This document shows positions 25,120 to 35,229 of a stretch of 64,000 bases of DNA, one piece after another. Every line of letters starts with the position of its first letter. Positions within the stretch are counted from its first letter, which is position 1. The notes under the pieces are model-generated. The model was not told the origin of the DNA and ran no database searches. It saw only the letters and a list, made by a program, of their open reading frames with translations. The translations under genes were made by a program, and so were the position numbers. Source of the stretch: Christensenella sp964438705 (GTDB lineage: Bacteria > Bacillota > Clostridia > Christensenellales > Christensenellaceae); the NCBI GenBank assembly GCA_964438705.1, contig CAYTKQ010000007.1, positions 1-64,000 of the forward strand, read 5' to 3'.

Positions 25120-26586
25120 TTATTTATCCTTGAACACTTCGCACAGCACGTGCGGCGTCTGTTTTGCGGCGCAATCCGCGCACGCGTCGTCGATGTAGCC
25201 GTGCAGCATGGGGCGGAAATCCGGATGGGCGCACGTGTCGATGATCTTCAAGGCGCGCTCGCGCGGCGTTAGACCACGCAGATCCGCGTAGCCGTATTCC
25301 GTGACGAGGAAGTGGATGTCGTGCTCGGTATGATCCACGTGCGTCACAAAGGGCACGATGCACGAAAGCGTACCGTTTTTGGCAGTGGAAGGCGTCATGA
25401 AGATGGAAAGCCCCGCGTTCTGCGCAAAGTCGCCGCTGCCGCCGATGCCGTTCATGATGCGCGTGCCGTTGATGTGCGACGAATTTGTGTTACCGTAGAT
25501 ATCCGCTTCGATCGCCGTATTCATGGCGATGATGCCAAGGCGGCGGATGACCTCAGGATGGTTGCTGATCTCCTGCGGACGCAGCATGATCTTATCCTTA
25601 TAGCGCTCAAAGTTTTCCTTGTAGTGTTCCTCAAATTCAGGCGAAACGGTGAGTGACGTGCCCGACGCGAAGGCGATCTTGCCCGCGTCGATCAAATCAA
25701 ACACCGCGTCCTGCAGCACTTCGGAATACACGTTCAAATCCTTGAAATCCGATTTTTTGAGGCCCGCCAAAACCGCGTTCGCCACGCCGCCCACGCCCGA
25801 CTGGAGCGGGGGAAGCGGAACGGGAAGGCGGCCGGCTTCCGTTTCCTTGGTGATGATCTCGATGATGTTGTCCGCGATCTTTTGCGAAATCTCGTCTACG
25901 GGCGGAACACTGCGGCCGTGATCCGGGATGTCGGTGATGACGATGGCGGCGATCTTATCGAAATCGCACGGATAGTAATACGTTCCGATACGGTCTTCCG
26001 CATGGATGATGGGGATGGGCTGCGAATTGGGCACGCGCTCCACGGTATACACGTCGTGCACGCCCTTGAGCGAATCGGACTGCGAGGTGTTGACCTCCAA
26101 AATGACGTGCTTGGCGCAATCGATGTAGGTATTTGCCGCGCCGATGGAGGTGGAGGGGATGAGCCGTCCGTCCTCGTCGATGCCCGAGATTTCCACGATC
26201 GCAAAGTCGATGTCACCGAAGAACCCGTTTTTCGCCCATACGGCGAGCTGGCTTAGGTGCATATCGTAATAGTCGATCTCTCCCGCGTTGATCGCGTTGC
26301 GCACGGTGGAATTCGTTTGGTAGGGCATGCGGCGCTTCATTGCCCCGCTGCGCACGAGCGCGCCGTCGATTTCATCGCCCACCGAAGCGCCCGTCATAAC
26401 GGTGAGTTCAAGCTTTTCGCCCGTCTCCTCCACGCGCTTTGCGATCGCCAAAGGCACCGCCTTTGCGTGGCCCGCAGGCGTGAAGCCGCTCATGCCGATG
26501 GTCGCGCCTTTATAGATGAGCTTCGCGGCTTCCTCCGCGCTCATCACCTTGCTGAGATACTTTTCGCACTTGATCTTTTCGTTCAT
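25120..26586 (-). CDS. cat1: Succinyl-CoA:acetate (or acyl) CoA-transferase, Cat1/AarC-like
   Basis: This 488-residue enzyme of the acetyl-CoA hydrolase/transferase family most likely moves CoA from acetyl-CoA or butyryl-CoA to succinate. The catalytic glutamate is in VYSEV (Glu289), the GVGG oxyanion loop is at 264-267, and the C-terminal NGIGGSGDFAQNAGLS and TEYGYADLRG segments are conserved. The minus-strand ATG at 26586 has GGAGG upstream. It is divergent from sucD, whose product uses succinyl-CoA, which supports a Cat1 role over a simple acetyl-CoA hydrolase. A TATAAT for this strand lies near 26645. Confidence 0.9.
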   Translation of the reverse strand: MNEKIKCEKYLSKVMSAEEAAKLIYKGATIGMSGFTPAGHAKAVPLAIAKRVEETGEKLELTVMTGASVGDEIDGALVRSGAMKRRMPYQTNSTVRNAINAGEIDYYDMHLSQLAVWAKNGFFGDIDFAIVEISGIDEDGRLIPSTSIGAANTYIDCAKHVILEVNTSQSDSLKGVHDVYTVERVPNSQPIPIIHAEDRIGTYYYPCDFDKIAAIVITDIPDHGRSVPPVDEISQKIADNIIEIITKETEAGRLPVPLPPLQSGVGGVANAVLAGLKKSDFKDLNVYSEVLQDAVFDLIDAGKIAFASGTSLTVSPEFEEHYKENFERYKDKIMLRPQEISNHPEVIRRLGIIAMNTAIEADIYGNTNSSHINGTRIMNGIGGSGDFAQNAGLSIFMTPSTAKNGTLSCIVPFVTHVDHTEHDIHFLVTEYGYADLRGLTPRERALKIIDTCAHPDFRPMLHGYIDDACADCAAKQTPHVLCEVFKDK

Positions 26587-26721
26587 GATATCCTCCGCTT
26601 CAAACCGCCCGAACGGGCGAAATCGTTCTGCTCAAACAGCTACTATTATACACTGATAAAGGGGTTTTTGCATAGTCATTCATTGGAAAGAAAATTTTTT
26701 TTAGTTACATAACTTTGAATT

Positions 26722-26750
26722 TTGACACAAAACCACTATAATGGTATAAG
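26722..26750 (+). promoter_or_regulatory. Sigma-A-type promoter for the sucD-rpoN-bcd-etfBA unit
   Basis: TTGACA (26722-26727) and TATAAG (26745-26750) have a 17-bp spacer. A second combination, TTGAAT with TATAAT and 16 bp, overlaps it. No -24/-12 element was found here. Confidence 0.65.
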
Positions 26751-26799
26751 AAAAACTGTATATAATTAAATTATTTAAATATTTTAGGAGGATTTTGAA

Positions 26800-28158
26800 A
26801 TGGCAACGGTAGCAGAATTGTTCGAACGCGCCCACAAGGCGCAGGCGGAATTTGAAAAGAACGCCAGCCAGGAGCAGGTCGACGCGGCGGTAAAGGCGAT
26901 CGGCAAGGTGGTTTATGATCGCGCCGAGGAGCTTGGAACGCGCGCGGTGGAGGAATCCGGCATGGGCGTGGTGGAAGACAAGATCGCCAAGTGCAAGGGC
27001 AAATCCAAGTGCATTTGGAACAGCCTGAAGGGCAAAAAATCCTATGGCATCATCGAGGAAAACAAGGAAACGGGCATCATCAAGGTGGCGAAGCCCAAGG
27101 GCGTGGTAGGCGCGGTAACGCCTGTTACGAACCCGGTGGTGACCCCTATGTGCAACGCGATGTTTGCGTTGAAGGGAAAGAACGCGATCGTTATTGCGCC
27201 GCATCCGCGCACGAGCGCGCTCAACAAATACGTTGTGGATCTGTTCCGTGCCGAGCTTAAGAAGCTGGGCCTTCCGGAGGACCTCGTGCAGACGATCGAG
27301 AATCCTTCGCTTGAAATGACGCAGGAAGTGATGAAGACGGCTGACGTGGTCGTGGCGACGGGCGGCGGCGCGATGGTGAAATCCGCTTATTCGAGCGGCA
27401 AGCCGGCACTCGGGGTTGGCCCCGGAAACGTGCAGGTCATCATCGACAAGGGCATCAATTACGACGAGGCGGCGGAAATGGTGATCGCGGGCCGTAAGTT
27501 TGACAACGGCATCATCTGCTCGGGCGAGCAGAGCGTGATTGCGCCGAGCGACGAATATGACAAGGTGATCGATGCGTTCAAAAAAGCGGGCGCTTACTAT
27601 GTGGACGATCCGGCGACGGTGGAAAAATTCGCGCAGACCCTTTTCCCGGGCGGCACGATCGGCAAGGACATCGTTGGGCAGAGCGTGCAGAAGATCGCGG
27701 CGCTTGCGGGCGTCAGCGTGCCGGAGGGCACAAAGGTGGTCATCTTGAAGGCGCGCGGCGTGGGAAGCGCGGACGTGCTGTGCAAGGAAAAAATGTGCCC
27801 GTTCATGGTGGCGCTGCCGTATGACACGTTTGAGGACGCAATGCATATTGCTTACGAAAATCTGTGCTACGAAGGCAAAGGCCACACCTGCGCGATCCAC
27901 TCCAACGACATGGAGCACGTGCGCATGGTCGGTGAATATATGCCGGTAAGCCGCATCGTTGTGAACCAGCCTTCGTCGACCACGGCGGGCGGCGCGCTCA
28001 CGAACGGCTTCTCGCCCACCACGACGCTGGGGTGCGGTTCGTGGGGCAACAACAGCATTTCGGAGAACCTCAACTATACGCACCTGATCAACGTGTCGCA
28101 GATCGGCCTTTACAACAAGGACAAGAAGATTCCGACCGATGAGGAGATTTGGGCGTAA
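26800..28158 (+). CDS. sucD: CoA-acylating succinate semialdehyde dehydrogenase
   Basis: The 452-residue enzyme reduces succinyl-CoA to succinate semialdehyde with NAD(P)H. It belongs to the acylating aldehyde dehydrogenase family (EutE/AdhE-like) and keeps the catalytic Cys240 in NGIICSGEQS, the PVTNP segment and the GVGPGN nucleotide region. The ATG at 26800 has a strong AGGAGG site. It links the CoA-transferase divergent from it to 4-hydroxybutyrate dehydrogenase at 14097-15209. No shell-targeting extension is seen, so a microcompartment is unlikely. Confidence 0.93.
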   Translation: MATVAELFERAHKAQAEFEKNASQEQVDAAVKAIGKVVYDRAEELGTRAVEESGMGVVEDKIAKCKGKSKCIWNSLKGKKSYGIIEENKETGIIKVAKPKGVVGAVTPVTNPVVTPMCNAMFALKGKNAIVIAPHPRTSALNKYVVDLFRAELKKLGLPEDLVQTIENPSLEMTQEVMKTADVVVATGGGAMVKSAYSSGKPALGVGPGNVQVIIDKGINYDEAAEMVIAGRKFDNGIICSGEQSVIAPSDEYDKVIDAFKKAGAYYVDDPATVEKFAQTLFPGGTIGKDIVGQSVQKIAALAGVSVPEGTKVVILKARGVGSADVLCKEKMCPFMVALPYDTFEDAMHIAYENLCYEGKGHTCAIHSNDMEHVRMVGEYMPVSRIVVNQPSSTTAGGALTNGFSPTTTLGCGSWGNNSISENLNYTHLINVSQIGLYNKDKKIPTDEEIWA

Positions 28159-28192
28159 GCATTGACAAGGAACGAAGCGGGAGAGCGAAGCT

Positions 28193-29449
28193 GTGCGGCT
28201 TGCGGTTGAACAAAAGCAAATACAGTCGCAGGTTCCATCGCAGCAGATGCAGCAGGCGCTGCTCCTGCTTCGAAAAAATGCATGGGAGCTGAATGAATAT
28301 CTGCGGGAGCAGGCACTTGAAAACCCGCTGCTGGAGATACGTGAGCCCGAATGGCGGCAATGGAGCGCTTCGCCCGCGCAGGGCGCGGGTGCTTTGCCCT
28401 ATGAAAGGGCCGTGCGGCGTACGCTGCGCGACGAGCTTTTGGAGCAGCTCGATGTTCGGCGCTTGAGCGGCGCGGAGCAAAAGGCGGCGAAGGAGATCAT
28501 TGCCGCGCTCGACGAGCGCGGATACTTTACGGAATCCCTGCGGGATTTGGAACGGGTGTGCGGCGTGACGCGCGGGGAAGCCATCCGGGCGTTAAAAGCC
28601 GTACAGGATTTGGACCCGGCGGGGGTGGGCGCGCGAAATCTGTCCGAATGCCTAACGCTGCAATTGAAGCGTTTGGGCGTGACGGACGAAGCGCCTTATG
28701 TGATCGCAAAGGAGCACCTCGCGCTGCTTGCGGAGAAAAAATACGCACGCATTGCGAAGGCCGTAGGAATCACGACCGAAAAAAGCCGTGAATATGGGGC
28801 GTTGATCGCTTCGCTGCGGCCGGGGGCAGACAATGCGCCGCAAGACGACACAGTGTATGTTTACCCGGAGATCGCCGTGGAAAACGACGGCGGGATGCTG
28901 AAGGTTTATATCGATGAAAAGAAGCTCGTGCGCGCCTCGCTCAGTCAGGAATATGACGCGGGAGAGCTCGATAAGGAAGCACAGGCGTACCTAAGGGAGC
29001 GCAGTGCGGCGGCAAAGCGCATCGTTTCCTCCCTCGACTTGTGGAAAACGATGCTCATGCGCGTGGCGGAGGAAGTGATTCACACACAACGGCATTTTTT
29101 CCTCGATCAGGCCGCGCTTGTGCCGCTTAGGATGTCGGATGTCGCGAGTACGCTCGGCGTGCATGTTTCGACAGTCAGCAGGGCGGTCGCCGGAAAATAT
29201 GTGCTTTATGAGGGCAGGAGCTTTCCGCTCAAGAGCTTTTTTTCACGGGGCGTAGCCGAAGCAGAGACCATCAGCGGGGATGCCGCCCGCCGCTGCCTGA
29301 AGGAGCTGCTGGAAAAAGAGCCGGGGCTATCGGACAGCGCGCTTTCGCAAAAGCTCAATGAGCGGGGCGTGCCCGTCGCAAGGCGTACGGTGGCCAAATA
29401 TCGCAAGGAGATGGGGATTGCGTCCTCATACCGCAGAAAAAAGGATTGA
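28193..29449 (+). CDS. rpoN: RNA polymerase sigma-54 factor
   Basis: The 418-residue protein has the three sigma-54 regions: the Gln/Leu-rich activator-interacting region I (QSQVPSQQMQQALLLL, near residues 11-27), the core-binding region with an acidic stretch, and the C-terminal DNA-binding part with a helix-turn-helix (LGVHVSTVSRAV) and the RpoN box (ARRTVAKYRKEMGI). It starts at GTG 28193 with GGGAGAG upstream, only 34 bp after sucD, and is followed by bcd after 57 bp without a visible terminator. Placement of rpoN within a fermentation operon is unusual and ties it to the sigma-54-driven abfD operon. Confidence 0.95.
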   Translation: MRLAVEQKQIQSQVPSQQMQQALLLLRKNAWELNEYLREQALENPLLEIREPEWRQWSASPAQGAGALPYERAVRRTLRDELLEQLDVRRLSGAEQKAAKEIIAALDERGYFTESLRDLERVCGVTRGEAIRALKAVQDLDPAGVGARNLSECLTLQLKRLGVTDEAPYVIAKEHLALLAEKKYARIAKAVGITTEKSREYGALIASLRPGADNAPQDDTVYVYPEIAVENDGGMLKVYIDEKKLVRASLSQEYDAGELDKEAQAYLRERSAAAKRIVSSLDLWKTMLMRVAEEVIHTQRHFFLDQAALVPLRMSDVASTLGVHVSTVSRAVAGKYVLYEGRSFPLKSFFSRGVAEAETISGDAARRCLKELLEKEPGLSDSALSQKLNERGVPVARRTVAKYRKEMGIASSYRRKKD

Positions 29450-29506
29450 ACCGAGCCGTGCCGTTTTCGGTGCGCGCCGTATCAAAATTTAAATTAGGAG
29501 AACGAT

Positions 29507-30646
29507 ATGGATTTCACATTAAGCAAAGAACATCAGATGCTTAGGACCCTGTTTCGCGAGTTTGCGGAGAACGAAGTGAAGCCGCTCGCGGAGGACATCG
29601 ACGAGGAAGAGCGCTTCCCCGTGGAAACGGTCGAAAAAATGAAGAAGTACGGCTTTTTGGGCATACCCTTCCCCAAGGAATACGGCGGACAGGGGTGCGA
29701 CACGCTTGCGTACGTGATGTGCGTGGAGGAGCTTTCCAAGGTGTGCGGCACCACGGGCGTCATCGTATCTGCGCATACGTCCTTGGGCTCGAACCCCATC
29801 AAGCAGTTTGGCACGGAGGAGCAAAAGCAAAAATACCTCGTGCCCCTCGCGAAGGGCGAGAAGATCGGCGCGTTCGGTCTCACAGAGGCAGGCGCGGGCA
29901 CGGACGCTTCCGGACAGCAGACGAAGGCTGTACTGGAGGGCGATCACTATGTGCTGAACGGCACGAAAATATTTATCACAAACGCGGGATATGCAGATAT
30001 CTACATCATCTTCGCGATGACGGATAAATCCCAAGGCAACCACGGGATTTCGGCGTTTATCGTAGAGAAGGATTTCCCGGGCTTTTCGGTGGGCAAAAAG
30101 GAACGTAAGATGGGCATCCGCGGCAGCGCAACGGCAGAGCTGATTATGGAGAACTGCATCGTCCCCAAGGAAAACCTTCTTGGCAAGGAAGGAAAGGGCT
30201 TCAAGGTGGCGATGGCGACGCTCGATGGCGGGCGAATCGGCATCGCGGCGCAGGCGCTCGGCATTGCGGAGGGCGCGTTCAACGAGACGGTTGCCTATGT
30301 GAAGGAGCGTAAGCAGTTTGGAAAATCTCTTTCCAAATTCCAAAACACGCAGTTTGTACTCGCGGATCTGAAGGCGCGCATCGACGCGGCACAGCTTCTG
30401 GTTTACCGCGCGGCGATCGCGAAGGACACGCAGGAGCGATTCTCTATGGAGTCCGCAATTGCCAAGCTGTTCGCGGCGGAAACCGCGATGGAGGTAACCA
30501 CCAAATGTGTGCAGCTGATGGGCGGTTACGGCTATACGCGTGAATACCCGGTGGAGCGCATGATGCGCGACGCGAAGATCACCGAGATATACGAAGGCAC
30601 AAGCGAGGTGCAGCGCATGGTCATCTCCGGCGCTGTGCTGAAATAA
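29507..30646 (+). CDS. bcd: Butyryl-CoA dehydrogenase
   Basis: This 379-residue acyl-CoA dehydrogenase should reduce crotonyl-CoA to butyryl-CoA, coupled through EtfAB to NADH oxidation and ferredoxin reduction. The N-terminal helical domain, the GLTEAGAGTDASG flavin-binding segment and the C-terminal catalytic region with Glu363 in YEGTSE are present. The genes for EtfB and EtfA follow immediately, the standard clostridial bcd-etfBA order. The ATG follows TAGGAGAACGAT. Confidence 0.94.
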   Translation: MDFTLSKEHQMLRTLFREFAENEVKPLAEDIDEEERFPVETVEKMKKYGFLGIPFPKEYGGQGCDTLAYVMCVEELSKVCGTTGVIVSAHTSLGSNPIKQFGTEEQKQKYLVPLAKGEKIGAFGLTEAGAGTDASGQQTKAVLEGDHYVLNGTKIFITNAGYADIYIIFAMTDKSQGNHGISAFIVEKDFPGFSVGKKERKMGIRGSATAELIMENCIVPKENLLGKEGKGFKVAMATLDGGRIGIAAQALGIAEGAFNETVAYVKERKQFGKSLSKFQNTQFVLADLKARIDAAQLLVYRAAIAKDTQERFSMESAIAKLFAAETAMEVTTKCVQLMGGYGYTREYPVERMMRDAKITEIYEGTSEVQRMVISGAVLK

Positions 30647-30664
30647 TGACGGAGGGATAACACA

Positions 30665-31447
30665 GTGAATATAGTTGTTTGCATCAAACAGGTTCCGGAT
30701 ACGAACGAAGTGAAGCTTGACCCGAAGACGGGCACGCTCATTCGCGAGGGCGTTCCCTCCATCATCAATCCGGACGACAAGGCGGGCCTCGAGGCCGCGC
30801 TGAGATTGAAGGATTCCACTGGCGCGAAGGTGAGCGTCATTTCCATGGGACCGCCGCAGGCGGACCTCGCACTGCGCGAAGCGCTTGCGATGGGCGCGGA
30901 CGAGGCGATCCTTGTCACGGACAGGGCGTTTGGCGGCGCGGATACATGGGCGACGTCTTCGACGCTTGCGTCGGCCATCAAAAAACTGCCTTACGATCTT
31001 ATCATCACGGGCCGTCAGGCGATCGACGGCGATACGGCACAGGTTGGACCGCAGATCGCGGAGCATCTTGAGCTCCCGAACATCAGCTATGCGGAGGAGA
31101 TCAAGGTGGAGGGCGACAGCCTCGTGGTCAAGCGCCAGTATGAGGACCGCTACCACATCATCAAGGCAAAGCTGCCCTGCCTGATTACGGCGCTTGCGGA
31201 ATTGAACGCGCCCCGCTATATGACCCCCATGGGCATCTGGGACGCGTATCATGACAAAGAGGTCGCGATCTGGACGCTGGAGGACCTCGACGTGGATCGT
31301 TCCAACATCGGCCTGAAGGGTTCGCCGACGCACGTGTTCAAATCCTTTACCAAGCCGCTGAAGTCGGCGGGTACGGTCGTGAACACGGACGTGGATGAAA
31401 GCGTGGAGTTTTTGATGGAAAAGCTCCGCAGCAAGTTCATTATTTGA
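30665..31447 (+). CDS. etfB: Electron transfer flavoprotein beta subunit
   Basis: The 260-residue protein starts MNIVVCIKQVPDT, diagnostic of EtfB, and carries the IVTGRQAIDGDTAQVGP-like loop (here IITGRQAIDGDTAQ) that binds the nucleotide or second flavin in bifurcating Etfs. It starts at GTG 30665 with GGAGGGATAAC, 18 bp after bcd. With EtfA and Bcd it likely forms the soluble electron-bifurcating Bcd-EtfAB complex that splits NADH electrons between crotonyl-CoA and ferredoxin. Confidence 0.94.
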   Translation: MNIVVCIKQVPDTNEVKLDPKTGTLIREGVPSIINPDDKAGLEAALRLKDSTGAKVSVISMGPPQADLALREALAMGADEAILVTDRAFGGADTWATSSTLASAIKKLPYDLIITGRQAIDGDTAQVGPQIAEHLELPNISYAEEIKVEGDSLVVKRQYEDRYHIIKAKLPCLITALAELNAPRYMTPMGIWDAYHDKEVAIWTLEDLDVDRSNIGLKGSPTHVFKSFTKPLKSAGTVVNTDVDESVEFLMEKLRSKFII

Positions 31448-31460
31448 CGGGGGGAACAAG

Positions 31461-32483
31461 ATGAATATACAGGATTATAAAGGCGTATTCGTATTCGCCC
31501 AGCAGGAAGACGGAAAACTGACGGGCGTTTCGCTGGAGCTTGTGAGCAAGGCGACAGAGCTTGCAAAGGACCTCGGCACGGAAGTGACGGCGGTGGTTTT
31601 GGGATATAACATCGGCGATATGGCGGCGCGGCTCGGGCGTTACGGCGCGGACAACGTGATCCTCGCGGACGCAAAGGAGCTCGAGGTATACATGACAGAG
31701 CCTTACGCGCATGTGCTGACGCAGATCATCAACGACAAGAAGCCGGAGATCGTGCTTTACGGCGCGACGGCCATCGGCCGCGATCTTGCGCCCCGCGTAT
31801 CCGCGCGTGTGCACACAGGCCTCACGGCAGACTGCACGGGCCTTGAGATTGACCCGGAGACAAAGAACCTGCGCATGACGCGTCCGGCGTTCGGTGGCAA
31901 TATCATGGCGACCATCATCTGCCCGGACTATCGTCCGCAGATGGCGACGGTGCGCCCGGGTGTGATGCAGCGCATCAAGCCCATCGAGTCGCACGCGAAG
32001 GTGGAGAACTATCCGGTGAACGTGCCCAAGGAATGCGTGAATGTGGAAATTCTTGACATCATCAAAAAGGTGAGCGATAAGATGGACATTCAGGACGCGA
32101 AGATACTCGTGTCCGGCGGACGCGGCATGGGCTGCCCTGAGAACTTCAAGCTTCTCGAGGATCTCGCGGCGGCGTTCGGCAACGGCTGCACGGTGAGCTC
32201 GTCGCGCGCGTGCGTGGATGCGGGCTGGGTGGAAAAGGACAGGCAGGTCGGCCAAACGGGCAAGACGGTGCGCCCCGACCTCTACATTGCGTGCGGCATT
32301 TCCGGCGCGATCCAGCATCTTGCGGGCATGGAGGATTCCGATGTGATCATTGCGATCAACAAGGACGAATACGCGCCGATCTTTGAAGTTGCGGACTTTG
32401 GCGTGGTGGGCGACGTGACCAAGATACTGCCCATGTTCACCGAGCAGGTGAAGCGGGCGATCGAGCAAAGAAGCGAGTCGTAA
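31461..32483 (+). CDS. etfA: Electron transfer flavoprotein alpha subunit
   Basis: The 340-residue protein has the EtfA N-terminal domain and the C-terminal FAD-binding segment (GQTGKTVRPDLYIACGISGA and IAINKDEYAPIF). It carries no N-terminal ferredoxin domain. It follows etfB by 13 bp with a GGGGGAACAAG ribosome site, and the unit ends with a strong terminator at 32492-32525. Confidence 0.94.
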   Translation: MNIQDYKGVFVFAQQEDGKLTGVSLELVSKATELAKDLGTEVTAVVLGYNIGDMAARLGRYGADNVILADAKELEVYMTEPYAHVLTQIINDKKPEIVLYGATAIGRDLAPRVSARVHTGLTADCTGLEIDPETKNLRMTRPAFGGNIMATIICPDYRPQMATVRPGVMQRIKPIESHAKVENYPVNVPKECVNVEILDIIKKVSDKMDIQDAKILVSGGRGMGCPENFKLLEDLAAAFGNGCTVSSSRACVDAGWVEKDRQVGQTGKTVRPDLYIACGISGAIQHLAGMEDSDVIIAINKDEYAPIFEVADFGVVGDVTKILPMFTEQVKRAIEQRSES

Positions 32484-32491
32484 GAAATGCA

Positions 32492-32525
32492 GGGCCAGCC
32501 GGGATATTTTCGGCTGGCCCTTTTT
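32492..32525 (+). terminator. Terminator after etfA
   Basis: A perfect 10-bp stem (GGGCCAGCCG/CGGCTGGCCC) with a 9-nt loop is followed by T5. Confidence 0.92.
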
Positions 32526-32652
32526 GCTATATTAATAAGGGAAAATGTGTCACATTGGCAGGGGAATGTTCGCGTAAAATGTGAATGTGTGAAAAAAGAG
32601 ACAATGGTGATGAAAAATCCATGAACTTTAGGGGTGAATAACCCGCCAAGTG

Positions 32653-32681
32653 TTTACAAAGCCCGCGGATTTTGTTAAAAT
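32653..32681 (+). promoter_or_regulatory. Sigma-A-type promoter of the mdh-fum-hdr-flx-frd operon
   Basis: TTTACA (32653-32658) and TAAAAT (32676-32681) are spaced by 17 bp. The predicted transcript has a leader of about 195 nt before the first gene. Confidence 0.65.
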
Positions 32682-32882
32682 ATACACAAAGTTTATTTTA
32701 ACATGGAGGACTTTCGGATCGTTGCGGTGTGTGGCAGTGCTATGGCAGGCCGCACAGAGCCGGAAAAGAGGGCGTACGCGGCGGAAAACGGCGCGCGGAA
32801 TGCCTGATTTTTTTGAAGGGGCAAGTGAATAAGGCGGCAAAAGCCGCCCTGAAAATGTGATAAATTTTAGGAGGATTGAATT
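32682..32882 (+). other. Long 5' leader of the mdh operon with possible attenuator
   Basis: The leader holds a short frame (32703-32807, 34 codons, no ribosome site), a GC-rich imperfect dyad ending at T7 (32808-32814), and a clean hairpin GGCGGC-AAAA-GCCGCC (about 32832-32847) before the AGGAGG of mdh. The T-run after the imperfect dyad could terminate transcripts. I recognise no known riboswitch. Confidence 0.45.
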
Positions 32883-33830
32883 ATGAGCAGAAAAGTAACG
32901 ATCATTGGCGCGGGCAGCGTCGGTTCTACGATCACGTATACGATGGCGGTCAACGGGCTTGCGTCCGAGATCGTGATGATCGACGTGAATACCGAAAAGG
33001 CGCTCGGCGAAGCGATGGATATCCGTCAGGGAACGCCGTTTTGTTCCCCCATCCAGATTTATGCGGGCAGCTATGAAGACGCGAAGGATTCAGATGTTGT
33101 GATCATTACGTCCGGCATGCCGCGTAAGGCGGGCCAGTCGCGCATCGACCTCGCGCAGAACAATGTGAATGTCATCAAGCAGATTGCGCCGGAAATCGTA
33201 AAGCATGCGCCCGACGCGATGTATATCCTTGTCAGCAACCCGGTCGACGTATTGACCTATACCTTCTGCAAGGTGTCCGGTCTGCCGGAAAACCGCATCA
33301 TCGGATCGGGTACGATCCTCGACACGGCGAGGCTGCGTTCCCGCCTTGCGGAATACCTCGACATCAGCCAGAAGAGCATCCACGCCTATGTGATGGGCGA
33401 ACACGGCGACAGCTCGTTTGTGCCGTGGTCTGCCGCGCGCGTGGGCAGCGTGGAAATTTTGAATGAAAACGGCGGCTTCAATTTCACGGGCCGCATCAAG
33501 GCGAAGCTGAATCCGGAGGAAATTGAAAAGTATATCCGTACATCCGGCGGCAAGATCATCGAGCGCAAGGGCGCGACGTTCTACGCGATCGCAATTTCCG
33601 TTTGCCACATCGTGGATTGCCTGTTTGGCAGCTCGAACCGTGTTATGACGGTTTCCTCCATGCTGCATGGGGAATACGGCATCGATGACGTATGCCTCTC
33701 GATCCCATTCATCTTTGGGCCGAACGGCATCTGCGGCAACGTGCTTCCCGATATGACGGAAGAAGAACTTGCGAAGTTGCAGCACAGTGCGGACGTTCTG
33801 AAGGGCGTCATCAAGCAGATCGAACTTTAA
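32883..33830 (+). CDS. mdh: Malate dehydrogenase (lactate-dehydrogenase-like scaffold)
   Basis: The 315-residue protein belongs to the LDH/MDH superfamily: GAGSVG at 9-14, Asp34 that selects NAD, Asp147, Arg150 and His174 (GEHGDS). Much of it resembles L-lactate dehydrogenase, but the specificity residue, Gln in LDH, is Arg81 (SGMPRKAG), as in malate dehydrogenases. The next gene is fumarase, 16 bp away, which supports oxaloacetate reduction to malate. It is the first gene of the operon that ends in fumarate reductase. A strong AGGAGG site precedes the ATG. Confidence 0.88.
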   Translation: MSRKVTIIGAGSVGSTITYTMAVNGLASEIVMIDVNTEKALGEAMDIRQGTPFCSPIQIYAGSYEDAKDSDVVIITSGMPRKAGQSRIDLAQNNVNVIKQIAPEIVKHAPDAMYILVSNPVDVLTYTFCKVSGLPENRIIGSGTILDTARLRSRLAEYLDISQKSIHAYVMGEHGDSSFVPWSAARVGSVEILNENGGFNFTGRIKAKLNPEEIEKYIRTSGGKIIERKGATFYAIAISVCHIVDCLFGSSNRVMTVSSMLHGEYGIDDVCLSIPFIFGPNGICGNVLPDMTEEELAKLQHSADVLKGVIKQIEL

Positions 33831-33846
33831 TTTGGAGGAAAACAGG

Positions 33847-35211
<1,365 letters not shown>

Positions 35212-35229
35212 CTCTGACGGAGGACAAAC

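Noticed and set aside
26701..28083. Minus-strand open frame of 460 codons
   Set aside because: It is antisense to sucD, with no ribosome site and a low-complexity His/Arg/Val-rich translation.
26800..28158. Bacterial microcompartment aldehyde dehydrogenase
   Set aside because: There is no encapsulation-like extension and no shell protein gene in the window.
29519..31459. Minus-strand open frame of 646 codons
   Set aside because: It is antisense to bcd and etfB, which are both unambiguous. Composition is that of a shadow frame.
32540..32600. Possible sigma-54 promoter around TTGGCAGGGG
   Set aside because: The next GC is not 10 bp after GG, so the -24/-12 spacing fails.
32883..33830. L-lactate dehydrogenase
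   Set aside because: The specificity residue is Arg81 and the operon partner is fumarase; malate dehydrogenase fits better.
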